A stretch of 64,000 nt of DNA from Tenacibaculum pelagium (GTDB lineage: Bacteria; Bacteroidota; Bacteroidia; Flavobacteriales; Flavobacteriaceae): assembly GCF_014062345.1 (NCBI RefSeq), contig NZ_JACGLS010000001.1, positions 868,001 to 932,000 on the forward strand, given 5' to 3'. Under the pieces are notes generated by a model that did no database searches, was not told where the DNA came from, and was given only the letters and a program-made list of their open reading frames with translations. How positions within the stretch are numbered: the first letter of the stretch is position 1; every line of letters starts with the position of its first letter. Shown piece by piece: positions 1 to 7,403 of this stretch. A program made the position numbers and the translations under genes.

Positions 1-1
1 A

Positions 2-391
2 TCAAGAAGTTCTAAAAGAGTTACGTTTTCATTTACCACTTCTAAAAGTGAATTAAACAGCAATATAAACACCGAATTGTATGGTTGGGTTATTGAAAAT
101 TTGGTAAAAAATGCAATCGATGCTATGCAGGGAAAAGGAAGTATTTCTTTACAAATTCAAGAAACACCAAAACATATAAAAATTAATGTTTCTGATACTG
201 GAAAAGGGATTGCAAAATCTCAGTTTAAACAAATCTTCACTCCTGGATTCACCACTAAAAAACGTGGCTGGGGTTTAGGTTTATCGCTTTCTAAAAGAAT
301 TATTGAAGATTACCATAAAGGTAAAATATTTGTAAAAAAATCTGAATTAGGCAAAGGAACTACTTTCGAAATTCAGTTAGAGAAGGTTTAA
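2..391 (+). CDS. Sensor histidine kinase, C-terminal ATPase part (5' end outside window)
   Basis: The open frame is already running at base 2, so the N-terminal sensor and dimerization parts lie to the left of the window. What is visible is the HATPase_c domain: an N-box with the VENLVKNAIDAM-like pattern (here IENLVKNAIDAM), the G1 box DTGKGI and the G2 box GWGLGLSLSKRI. These bind ATP and Mg2+ in histidine kinases, which phosphorylate a conserved His and pass the phosphate to a response regulator. The G2 box is followed directly by a short C-terminal tail and the stop codon, so no receiver domain is fused at the end. A TTG at 77 could be mistaken for a start, but the conserved N-box begins right there and upstream codons remain open. 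The partner regulator is not in view. The stop codon overlaps the end of the convergent lipoprotein gene by 4 bp. Confidence 0.85.
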   Translation, partial: SRSSKRVTFSFTTSKSELNSNINTELYGWVIENLVKNAIDAMQGKGSISLQIQETPKHIKINVSDTGKGIAKSQFKQIFTPGFTTKKRGWGLGLSLSKRIIEDYHKGKIFVKKSELGKGTTFEIQLEKV

Positions 392-822
392 TCATAAGTT
401 ATATTCTGTTCTATTAAAAACCAATTATCATTCAATTTAATTGGTCTTTTACAATAGTCCAAAAACTGAGGGTATTCTAATAAAATTGCTTCTTCGTCTA
501 AAATTTTTATTAAATAGAACTTATCATCACTATCTATAAAATTATCTTTACTATTATTATTACACTGAAACTTATATACAATTCCTAGTTTTGGAAAATA
601 ATTAATTGAACATAACTTTGAACCTTTCACAGCTTTCTTAAAAATAGCAAAATGATTCTTCTTTACTATTCTAAAAACATTACCTTCTTTTAATGATTTA
701 CTAATTATGAATTCATTAATTTTCTCAAAACTTGCTGTATATTCTTTTATTCTATATATATCAGATGAACATGAATAGAAGTTCATAATCATTAATAAGA
801 AAACTAATTTACTAAACTTCAT
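388..822 (-). CDS. Hypothetical lipoprotein
   Basis: The 144-residue product starts with a short type II signal peptide ending in a lipobox-like NFYSC, so it is probably lipidated and anchored in the inner or outer membrane. The rest has no motif that I recognise; it is rich in Lys, Ile, Asn and Phe and looks like a small globular periplasmic or surface domain. It lies 12 bp after the HIT-family gene on the same strand and probably shares its transcript. It converges with the kinase gene and overlaps its stop codon. Function unknown. Confidence 0.6.
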   Translation of the reverse strand: MKFSKLVFLLMIMNFYSCSSDIYRIKEYTASFEKINEFIISKSLKEGNVFRIVKKNHFAIFKKAVKGSKLCSINYFPKLGIVYKFQCNNNSKDNFIDSDDKFYLIKILDEEAILLEYPQFLDYCKRPIKLNDNWFLIEQNITYD

Positions 823-834
823 TATAAAAAAACT

Positions 835-1227
835 CTACTTAAAATTACTAGCTATACCATTAGCCAAAGCAACAAACTCCTCATTAGTTAACTTAACCTT
901 TTTTATAAATTGCATATCAGCCATAGTATTTATAGGAATTAAATGCACATGTACATGCGGTACTTCTAAACCTACTACACTCATACCAACACGCTCGCAA
1001 GTAATTGTTTTCTCTATTGCTTTAGCTACTCGATATGAAAAAGACATTAACCCGCTATACTCTTCTTCAGATAAATCAAATAATTTATTTTCTTCTCTTT
1101 TTGGTATCACCAACGTATGTCCTTTCGCATTCGGATTGATATCTAAAAACGCATAATAATTTTCATCTTCTGCTATTTTATAAGATGGAATTTCACCATT
1201 TACAATCTTCGTAAAAATACTTGCCAT
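835..1227 (-). CDS. HIT family nucleotide hydrolase/transferase
   Basis: This 130-residue protein has the histidine-triad signature HVHVHLIP at residues 91-98, preceded by the family's GHTLVIPKR strand near residue 36. HIT proteins of this size (Hint/HinT-like) cleave the phosphoramidate or phosphoester bond of adenosine nucleotides such as AMP-lysine or AMP-morpholidate; the middle His is the nucleophile. Length is normal and the protein is expected to be cytosolic. It is downstream of greA but separated from it by a strong terminator at 1251-1283, so it probably has its own weak promoter or read-through. The lipoprotein gene follows 12 bp later. The physiological substrate cannot be read from sequence. 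Confidence 0.9.
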   Translation of the reverse strand: MASIFTKIVNGEIPSYKIAEDENYYAFLDINPNAKGHTLVIPKREENKLFDLSEEEYSGLMSFSYRVAKAIEKTITCERVGMSVVGLEVPHVHVHLIPINTMADMQFIKKVKLTNEEFVALANGIASNFK

Positions 1228-1250
1228 GTCTTTTCTTTTAGTCTTCAGTA

Positions 1251-1283
1251 AAAATAAAAAAAGCGTTGCTTCTGCAACGCTTT
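1251..1283 (-). terminator. Rho-independent terminator of greA
   Basis: A perfect 10-bp stem (AAAGCGTTGC at 1260-1269, GCAACGCTTT at 1274-1283) has a TTCT loop. On the minus strand it is followed by a T-rich run, the complement of the A-rich stretch at 1251-1259. It sits 24 bp after the greA stop codon. Confidence 0.85.
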
Positions 1284-1306
1284 AATCAATAAATATTTTA
1301 ATCGTA

Positions 1307-1780
1307 TTAACGAGAAATATTAACAATCTCAAATTTCATAATTCCACTTGGAACTTGAATTTCAGCAATCTCTCCTACTTTTTTACCAAGTAAACCTTTA
1401 CCTATTGGTGAATTTACTGATAGCTTACCGTTTCTAATATCTGTTTCAGAATCAGCAACTAAAGTATAAGTAAACTCCATACCATTAGCTGTATTTTTTA
1501 TTTTTACGATAGAATGAATTAGTATTTTAGAAGTATCTAACTGACTCTCATCAATAATACGTGCGTTCGCAACTACATTTTTAAGTTTTGCAATCTTCGT
1601 TTCTAACAACGATTGTTCTTCTTTTGCAGCATGATATTCTGCATTTTCACTTAAATCTCCTTTATCTATCGCTTCACCAATTTCTTGAGATACTCTTGGT
1701 CTTTCAACATGCTCTAAATGCGATAACTCTTCTTTTAGTTTCTTTAGTCCTTCTGCTGTATAATATGATACTTTACTCAT
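1307..1780 (-). CDS. greA: Transcription elongation factor GreA
   Basis: This 157-residue protein has the normal GreA length and plan: an N-terminal coiled-coil hairpin (about 1-75) that enters the RNA polymerase secondary channel, and a C-terminal FKBP-like domain (about 80-157) that binds the polymerase. The acidic tip residues that position the catalytic Mg2+ are present as D42 and E45 in GDLSENAEYHAAK. GreA stimulates cleavage of backtracked RNA so that stalled polymerase can resume. The C-terminal part contains the conserved SPIGKGLLGKKVGE segment. A leader hairpin and a -7 box lie just upstream (1798-1837), and a terminator follows the stop codon, so the gene is probably a monocistronic unit. 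Confidence 0.97.
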   Translation of the reverse strand: MSKVSYYTAEGLKKLKEELSHLEHVERPRVSQEIGEAIDKGDLSENAEYHAAKEEQSLLETKIAKLKNVVANARIIDESQLDTSKILIHSIVKIKNTANGMEFTYTLVADSETDIRNGKLSVNSPIGKGLLGKKVGEIAEIQVPSGIMKFEIVNISR

Positions 1781-1797
1781 AACTTCTTAAATTTAAA

Positions 1798-1823
1798 AAT
1801 CTCACGCCGTTAGGTATGAGATT
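1798..1823 (-). promoter_or_regulatory. Hairpin with U-run in greA leader (possible attenuator)
   Basis: On the minus strand AATCTCA, a 12-nt loop and TGAGATT form a 7-bp stem followed by TTTTAAATTT. It starts about where a transcript from the -7 box at 1830-1837 would begin and lies 18 bp before the greA start codon. It resembles a weak terminator inside the 5' leader. Its role is an inference. Confidence 0.4.
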
Positions 1824-1829
1824 GTCTTA

Positions 1830-1837
1830 CAAATGTA
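1830..1837 (-). promoter_or_regulatory. -7 box of greA promoter
   Basis: The minus strand reads TACATTTG, an exact match to the Bacteroidota -7 consensus TAnnTTTG, about 50 bp before the greA ATG. I did not find a convincing TTTG at -33, so only the -7 element is called. Confidence 0.45.
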
Positions 1838-1891
1838 CAAAATATTTGTAAATTCGTTGCGTTTATCATTATAACTCAATTTAGCATCAAT

Positions 1892-2323
1892 ATGAAAAAG
1901 GTCTTTTTATTAATCATTATTTTAATATCGTTTAGCTGTAGTGATAACACTCTTGTAAATAATTGTTTTTCTAATCTTAGTTTTGATGAGCTTGTAGATT
2001 TAAGCAATCCTGAGTTTAATGCTATTTTAACGCCTGGAAACCATGTTATCACCAATGAAGGTGGTAGAAATATCTTAATTATCCATAGAGGTACTACACC
2101 AAAATATAAAGCTTTTGATTTACAATGCCCTGAAAGAAACTGCAACTCACCTATGACTTTTGATGGACTTTTCTTAAAATGCTCTTGTGATGATGTCAGG
2201 TATAATTCTCTAAGTGGATGTCCTGTTAATAATGAAGGGCAATGTAAGAATGATAACACTTGTTTTGCTTTAGAATACACCGTTCGAGAAATAAGCCAGA
2301 CTTCATTGCAAATTACCCGATAA
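1892..2323 (+). CDS. Rieske-like lipoprotein lacking histidine ligands
   Basis: This 143-residue product has a type II signal peptide with lipobox SFSC (Cys16). Its C-terminal half follows the Rieske [2Fe-2S] layout: CPERNC at 79-84 and CSCDD at 97-101 followed by RYNSLSG, which aligns with the usual CxHxGC and CxCHGSxFD..G loops. The two His ligands are replaced by Glu81 and Asp100. Extra cysteines at 110, 118 and 124 could form disulfides or bind another metal. The fold is therefore probably Rieske-like, but a standard Rieske cluster is unlikely. The ATG at 1892 is chosen because it gives a complete signal peptide. It is divergent from greA. A 134-codon frame on the opposite strand is an antisense shadow. 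Confidence 0.7.
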   Translation: MKKVFLLIIILISFSCSDNTLVNNCFSNLSFDELVDLSNPEFNAILTPGNHVITNEGGRNILIIHRGTTPKYKAFDLQCPERNCNSPMTFDGLFLKCSCDDVRYNSLSGCPVNNEGQCKNDNTCFALEYTVREISQTSLQITR

Positions 2324-2352
2324 TTCTAACTTAGTTTCCGATAAAAGATTCT

Positions 2353-2360
2353 TATTTTTG
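2353..2360 (+). promoter_or_regulatory. -7 box of purK promoter
   Basis: TATTTTTG matches TAnnTTTG and lies 31 bp before the purK start. There is no good TTTG at the expected -33 distance, so confidence is moderate. Confidence 0.4.
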
Positions 2361-2391
2361 TGCTAACAACAACACACAAAAACAATTAATC

Positions 2392-3549
2392 TTGAAAAAT
2401 TACTTTTCTTCAGATTTTAAATTGGGCGTTCTCGGTGGCGGTCAATTAGGAAGAATGCTACTTACCGAAACACAAAAACTAGATATTTACACCGTTATTT
2501 TAGACGGAAACTCTGAAGCTCCTTGTTCACAAATTTGTAATGAATTTCATCAAGGAGATTTATTAGATTTCGATACTGTTTACAACTTTGGTAAAAAAGT
2601 AGATTTACTAACTATTGAAATAGAAAATGTAAACATCGACGCTTTAGACAAGCTAGAAAAAGAAGGTTTAACTATTTATCCGAAACCATCTAGTTTAAGA
2701 ATAATTCAGAATAAAGCACGACAGAAACATTTTTACACTGATAACAATATCCCAACAGCTGAGTTTAATCACTATGCATATTTAGAAGAGCTAAAACATT
2801 CGTATGAAAACGATATTATTGAGTTTCCATTCGTGTGGAAATCGGCTCAATTTGGTTATGATGGTACAGGTGTAAAAGTTGTTAGAAACTATAACGACTT
2901 ACAATCATTACCTGATGGAGAATGTATAGCCGAAAAACTAATTCCTTTTAAAAACGAGTTAGCTGTAATTGTTGCCAGAAACACTGATGGTAAAGTAAAA
3001 ACTTACCCAGTAGTTGAAATGGAATTTCATCCAGAAGCTAATCAGGTAGAATATGTAATTTGCCCTGCTAGAATAGATTCTCAAGTAGCTGAAAAAGCAA
3101 GAGAAATTGCATTAAAAGTTGTTAGCGACTTGGATTTTGTAGGTTTACTAGCTGTAGAAATGTTTCAAACAGTAGATGACAAAATATTAGTAAACGAAGT
3201 TGCTCCAAGAACTCATAATTCAGGGCATTATTCAATCGAAGCAAGTTATACGAATCAATTCGAACAACACTTACGTAGTATTTTAAACCTTCCGCTAGGA
3301 AACACCGAAAGTAAACTTGCTGGAATCATGGTAAACTTAGTAGGAACAGAAGGTTACACAGGTGATGTTCATTATGAGAACATTGAAGAAATTTTAAAAA
3401 TTGACGGTGTAACGCCACACATTTATGGAAAGAAAACAACAAAACCTTTTCGTAAAATGGGACACGTAACTATTGTGAATAAAGATATTAATGAAGCGAG
3501 AAAAATCGCTCAACAAGTAAAAGAAACGATTAAAGTAATTAGTAAATAA
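2392..3549 (+). CDS. purK: N5-carboxyaminoimidazole ribonucleotide synthase
   Basis: PurK catalyses the ATP- and bicarbonate-dependent conversion of AIR to N5-CAIR in de novo purine synthesis. The 385-residue protein has the pre-ATP-grasp domain with GVLGGGQLGRML near the N-terminus, the ATP-grasp domain with FPFVWKSAQFGYDGTGVKVV around 145-165, and the catalytic segment LVNEVAPRTHNSGHYSIEA. Length is normal. The start is a TTG at 2392; there is no in-frame ATG between it and the conserved GVLGGGQ motif. purE follows with a 2-bp gap and converts the product onward, so the two form an operon closed by a terminator after purE. Confidence 0.97.
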   Translation: MKNYFSSDFKLGVLGGGQLGRMLLTETQKLDIYTVILDGNSEAPCSQICNEFHQGDLLDFDTVYNFGKKVDLLTIEIENVNIDALDKLEKEGLTIYPKPSSLRIIQNKARQKHFYTDNNIPTAEFNHYAYLEELKHSYENDIIEFPFVWKSAQFGYDGTGVKVVRNYNDLQSLPDGECIAEKLIPFKNELAVIVARNTDGKVKTYPVVEMEFHPEANQVEYVICPARIDSQVAEKAREIALKVVSDLDFVGLLAVEMFQTVDDKILVNEVAPRTHNSGHYSIEASYTNQFEQHLRSILNLPLGNTESKLAGIMVNLVGTEGYTGDVHYENIEEILKIDGVTPHIYGKKTTKPFRKMGHVTIVNKDINEARKIAQQVKETIKVISK

Positions 3550-3551
3550 TT

Positions 3552-4031
3552 ATGGTAGGAATTATAATGGGAAGTGATTCAGATCTTCCAATAATGCAAG
3601 AAGCAATTGATATTTTAGAGAGTATGGATATTCAAATAGAAGTAGATATTGTTTCTGCTCATAGAACTCCAGAAAAATTAGTTGACTACTCTAAAAATGC
3701 TCATAAACGCGGAATAAAAGTAATTATTGCTGGTGCTGGCGGAGCTGCGCATTTACCTGGAATGGTAGCAAGTATGAGTCCGCTACCAATAATCGGTGTA
3801 CCTGTAAAAAGTAGAAATTCTATTGATGGTTGGGATTCTGTTTTATCTATTTTACAAATGCCTGGAGGTGTTCCTGTAGCTACTGTTGCTTTAGACGGTG
3901 CAAAAAACGCAGGGATTTTAGCAGCCCAAATAATAGGTGCATCAGATAAATGTGTGTTAGATAAAATAATCGCATATAAAGAAGGTTTAAAACTGAAAGT
4001 TGAAAAAGCTTCTGAGAGAGTAAGAAAATAA
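3552..4031 (+). CDS. purE: N5-CAIR mutase (class I PurE)
   Basis: PurE moves the carboxyl group of N5-CAIR to give CAIR, the step after PurK. The 159-residue protein carries the class I signatures GSDSDLP near residue 7, SAHRTPE near 36 and AGAGGAAHLPGMVAS near 59, which line the CAIR site; the conserved His of SAHRTPE is the catalytic acid/base. The presence of purK directly upstream (2-bp gap) fits the bacterial two-step route rather than the class II, CO2-dependent enzyme. It is the last gene of the purKE operon. Confidence 0.97.
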   Translation: MVGIIMGSDSDLPIMQEAIDILESMDIQIEVDIVSAHRTPEKLVDYSKNAHKRGIKVIIAGAGGAAHLPGMVASMSPLPIIGVPVKSRNSIDGWDSVLSILQMPGGVPVATVALDGAKNAGILAAQIIGASDKCVLDKIIAYKEGLKLKVEKASERVRK

Positions 4032-4054
4032 CTATTTTAGTAAAATATATAATT

Positions 4055-4083
4055 CAAAACCTCACTTTATGTGGGGTTTTGGT
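4055..4083 (+). terminator. Terminator of purKE
   Basis: CAAAACCTCAC and GTGGGGTTTTG form an 11-bp stem with one G-T wobble and a short TTTAT loop, 23 bp after the purE stop codon. The downstream T-run is short, so it may be leaky. Confidence 0.7.
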
Positions 4084-4102
4084 AATTCTAAATTGATTTT
4101 TC

Positions 4103-6136
4103 ATGACTAAGAATCCTTTATTACAAGATTTTAATACCGCTCCTTTTTCTAAAATAACTTCAGAACATTATAAACCAGCGATTAAAAAAGCTATTGAATT
4201 AGCGAAAGAAGAAATAAATGCTATTGCAGAAAGTACTGACACCCCTACTTTTCAGAATACTACAGAAGCATTAGACTATACTGGTGAAAAATTAGATAGA
4301 GTTACTTCAATATTTTTCAATTTAAATTCTGCTGAAACCAATTCAGAAATTCAAGAAATAGCAAAAGAAATTTCTCCTTGGTTAAGTGAATTTAAAAACG
4401 ACATGATTTTAAATGAGGGTTTATTTAAAAGAGTAAAAGTTGTTTACGATCAAAAAGATTCGTTAAGCTTAACTCCGGAGCAAAACATGTTGTTAGATAA
4501 ACAATACAAAGGTTTTGCAAGAAATGGAGCTAACCTAAATGATGAAGATAAAACTGAGTTACGAAAATTAGATGCAGAATTAGCAAAATTATCTTTACAG
4601 TTTGGTGAAAATGTATTGGCTGAAACCAATTCTTATGAGCTTTTATTAACCAACGAAGAAGATGTAGCTGGATTACCAGAAGGTGCAAAAGAAGCTGCAA
4701 AATCAATGGCACAACAAAAAGGACATGAAGGGTGGCTAATAACTTTAGATTACCCAAGCTATATTCCTTTTATGACCTATGCAGATAATAGAGAGTTGCG
4801 AAAAAAACTATCTATTGCTATGGGTAAAAAAGGGTTTCAAAAAAATGATTTTAACAATGAGCAAATTGTTTTAAACATCGTAAACCTTCGTCATAAAAGA
4901 GCAAATTTATTAGGTTATAAAACACATGCACATTTTGTTTTAGAAGAACGAATGGCTGAAAGTCCTAAAAAAGTATTAGAATTTTTAAATGAATTATTAG
5001 AAAAAGCAAAACCTGCGGCTAAAAAAGAGTTTGAAAATTTAGAAAACTATGCGAAAAAATTAGACGGAATTGAGCAATTACTAAAATGGGATTCTGCCTA
5101 TTATTCTGAAAAATTAAAAAAGGAATTATTTAGTTTAGATCAAGAATTACTGAAACCTTATTTTAAGTTAGAGAATGTAATTGATGGTGTTTTTGAAATT
5201 TCTAGTAAACTGTTTGATTTACAATTTGAAGAAATTGACACGATTGATAAATATCATAAGGATGTAAAAACATACTCGGTAACCAACAATAAGGGTGAGT
5301 TTATTTCTTATTTCTATGCTGATTTTCATCCAAGACCAGGAAAACGAAATGGCGCGTGGATGACTTCTTATAAATCTCAACAAGTTAAAGAAGGAGTTAA
5401 TGAACGTCCACAGGTATCAATCGTTTGTAACTTTACCAAACCTACAGAAACAAAGCCTTCATTATTAACTTTTAATGAGGTTACTACTCTATTCCATGAA
5501 TTTGGTCATGCATTACACGGAATGTTAGCAAATACAACTTATGGAAGTTTATCAGGAACTTCTGTTTCTTGGGATTTTGTTGAATTACCAAGTCAGGTTT
5601 TAGAAAATTGGTGTTATGAAAAAGAAGCATTAGAATTATTTGCAAAACACTATGAAACTGGTGAAATGATTCCGATGGAATATGTACAAAAAATAAAAGA
5701 ATCAGCAAGTTTTCATGAAGGAATGCAAACCTTACGTCAATTAAGTTTTGGTTTGTTAGATATGAGTTGGCATGGTAGCGAATCTCCTGACTCAATTACC
5801 TCTGTAAAAGAATTTGAAACAAAAGCTTTTGCTAATACACAATTATATCCTGATGTGACTGAAAACTGTATGAGTACTGCTTTTTCTCATATTTTTCAAG
5901 GAGGATATTCTGCTGGATATTATTCGTATAAATGGGCAGAAGTTTTAGATGCAGATGCTTTTGAATATTTCTTAGAAGAAGGTATTTTTAATAAAGAAAT
6001 AGCAGATAAGTTTAAGAACAATGTTTTATCTAAAGGAGGAACGGAAAAGCCAATGGAACTATACAAACGTTTTAGAGGCAAAAAACCAAACTCAGATGCT
6101 TTGTTAAAACGTGCGGGGTTAATTAACAATAATTAA
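4103..6136 (+). CDS. M3 family oligopeptidase / peptidyl-dipeptidase (Dcp-like)
   Basis: This 677-residue zinc metallopeptidase is of the thimet-oligopeptidase family and degrades short peptides, probably in the cytosol because no signal peptide is seen. The zinc site is intact: HEFGH at 465-469 and the third ligand Glu494 in DFVELPSQ, 29 residues after the first His as in the family. The C-terminal region has GGYSAGYYSYKWAEVLDADAF-type substrate-site residues (around 600-620), which support dipeptidyl carboxypeptidase or oligopeptidase A activity. Length is typical. It lies 71 bp after purE, on the far side of a terminator. Whether it is Dcp or OpdA cannot be decided from sequence alone. Confidence 0.93.
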   Translation: MTKNPLLQDFNTAPFSKITSEHYKPAIKKAIELAKEEINAIAESTDTPTFQNTTEALDYTGEKLDRVTSIFFNLNSAETNSEIQEIAKEISPWLSEFKNDMILNEGLFKRVKVVYDQKDSLSLTPEQNMLLDKQYKGFARNGANLNDEDKTELRKLDAELAKLSLQFGENVLAETNSYELLLTNEEDVAGLPEGAKEAAKSMAQQKGHEGWLITLDYPSYIPFMTYADNRELRKKLSIAMGKKGFQKNDFNNEQIVLNIVNLRHKRANLLGYKTHAHFVLEERMAESPKKVLEFLNELLEKAKPAAKKEFENLENYAKKLDGIEQLLKWDSAYYSEKLKKELFSLDQELLKPYFKLENVIDGVFEISSKLFDLQFEEIDTIDKYHKDVKTYSVTNNKGEFISYFYADFHPRPGKRNGAWMTSYKSQQVKEGVNERPQVSIVCNFTKPTETKPSLLTFNEVTTLFHEFGHALHGMLANTTYGSLSGTSVSWDFVELPSQVLENWCYEKEALELFAKHYETGEMIPMEYVQKIKESASFHEGMQTLRQLSFGLLDMSWHGSESPDSITSVKEFETKAFANTQLYPDVTENCMSTAFSHIFQGGYSAGYYSYKWAEVLDADAFEYFLEEGIFNKEIADKFKNNVLSKGGTEKPMELYKRFRGKKPNSDALLKRAGLINNN

Positions 6137-6158
6137 CTTTTCTTCTTTTTCAACGATG

Positions 6159-6210
6159 AAATAAGTTCCTATTTTTACTAAAATTATTTTTATGAAAAAG
6201 GAACTTATTT
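6159..6210 (+). repeat. 12-bp perfect inverted repeat bracketing a start codon
   Basis: AAATAAGTTCCT at 6159-6170 is exactly complementary to AGGAACTTATTT at 6199-6210, with 28 bp between. The loop holds a TATTTTTA -7-like box and the ATG at 6192, and the right arm is inside codons 3-7. In a transcript reading through from the peptidase gene the start codon would sit in a hairpin loop. Confidence 0.6.
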
Positions 6211-7403
6211 TATTTCTATTTGCTATTACTTTTACTCTCACTACCCTCTCTCAAATAAGTGTAAAAGGAAAAATTACTTCCATAAATAATCAAAGTTTAG
6301 AAGGAGCTTCTGTGTATTTTAACAATACTACTATCGGAACTATTACTGATAGTAAAGGGTATTTCGAGTTAAATGCTCCTAATAGTAACTACAAAATGAT
6401 AATTTCTTATTTAGGGTTTAAAACTAAGCAAGTATCTATAAAGAGTTCTAATGAATTTCTAACTATTAAGCTTGAAGAAGACACCACACTGTTAAACGAA
6501 GTTGTTCTTAGTAAAACAAAGTATGATGAGAATTGGAAATACAATTTAGCACGTTTTAAACAAAGCTTTTTAGGAAGATCAAAATTAGCTCAAGAATGTA
6601 AAATTTTAAACGAAAAGGATTTACATTTTGATTATAATGCTAAAACAAACACATTAACTGCCTTTGCTAAAGAACCTTTAAAAATAAAACACAATGGATT
6701 GGGATATTTAATCATCTATGATTTGGTTGATTTCACAATAAAAGATAAACAATTATTTTTTAGCGGTTATGCTCAATATAAAAACCTTAAAAAATCTGTT
6801 AGAAAAAAATGGAAACAAAATAGATTAGACGCATATAATGGTTCTCAAATGCATTTTTTAAGAAGTCTAATTGATAAAGAAATAAAACAGGAAGGTTTTG
6901 TTGTAAATCAATTTAAACGAGTTTTAAATCCTGAAAGACCTTCAGAAGAAAAAATAAAATTAGCTAAAGAGTTAGTAAAGTTGTATGGAAACAATATTGA
7001 CTTTTCTAGACAAATAGCATCACCAAAAACTACTTTAGATAGTGCTTTAGTAACACTTAAAAAAAGTAGAAAACCTAAATACAGGAATTACTTATATAAA
7101 AGAAATGTTCTTTATAAAGATATGATCTCTTTTGAAAATGAACTTCATTTTTTTAACTTCAAAAATTATTTAATGGTTATTTATACAAAAGAGCCTGAAG
7201 AAGAAAATTATGTTATGGGGCTATTTGGTAAAAAAAGAGAACCCTTAAAAGTTCAAACATCCAATATTGTTTTATTAAATGGTAAAAGTATAATTGATAA
7301 AACCGGAGTTTTAGCACCAGATTCATTTTTTAATGAAGGCTATTGGGCTTTTGAAGCATTTGCTAATATGTTGCCATTAGATTATCAGCCTCTAAAGAAT
7401 TAA
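6192..7403 (+). CDS. Carboxypeptidase-like regulatory-domain protein, exported
   Basis: The 403-residue product starts with a Sec signal peptide (cleavage probably after the LSQ near residue 20). Residues about 22-95 form a CarboxypepD_reg-like beta-sandwich, recognisable from VKGKITS, SLEGASVYFNNTTIGTITDSKGYFEL and YLGFKT, the same domain that precedes the plug of many TonB-dependent receptors. Here no beta-barrel follows; the remaining 300 residues are of unknown fold and rich in Lys and aromatic residues. Such proteins are common in Flavobacteriia and of unknown function, probably at the outer membrane or in the periplasm. The gene ends in a 4-bp overlap with the convergent glycosyltransferase gene. 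Confidence 0.75.
   Translation: MKKELILFLFAITFTLTTLSQISVKGKITSINNQSLEGASVYFNNTTIGTITDSKGYFELNAPNSNYKMIISYLGFKTKQVSIKSSNEFLTIKLEEDTTLLNEVVLSKTKYDENWKYNLARFKQSFLGRSKLAQECKILNEKDLHFDYNAKTNTLTAFAKEPLKIKHNGLGYLIIYDLVDFTIKDKQLFFSGYAQYKNLKKSVRKKWKQNRLDAYNGSQMHFLRSLIDKEIKQEGFVVNQFKRVLNPERPSEEKIKLAKELVKLYGNNIDFSRQIASPKTTLDSALVTLKKSRKPKYRNYLYKRNVLYKDMISFENELHFFNFKNYLMVIYTKEPEEENYVMGLFGKKREPLKVQTSNIVLLNGKSIIDKTGVLAPDSFFNEGYWAFEAFANMLPLDYQPLKN

Noticed and set aside
1876..2280. 134-codon frame on the minus strand
   Set aside because: It lies antisense to the Rieske-like lipoprotein gene, which has a signal peptide and family motifs; the antisense product has none.
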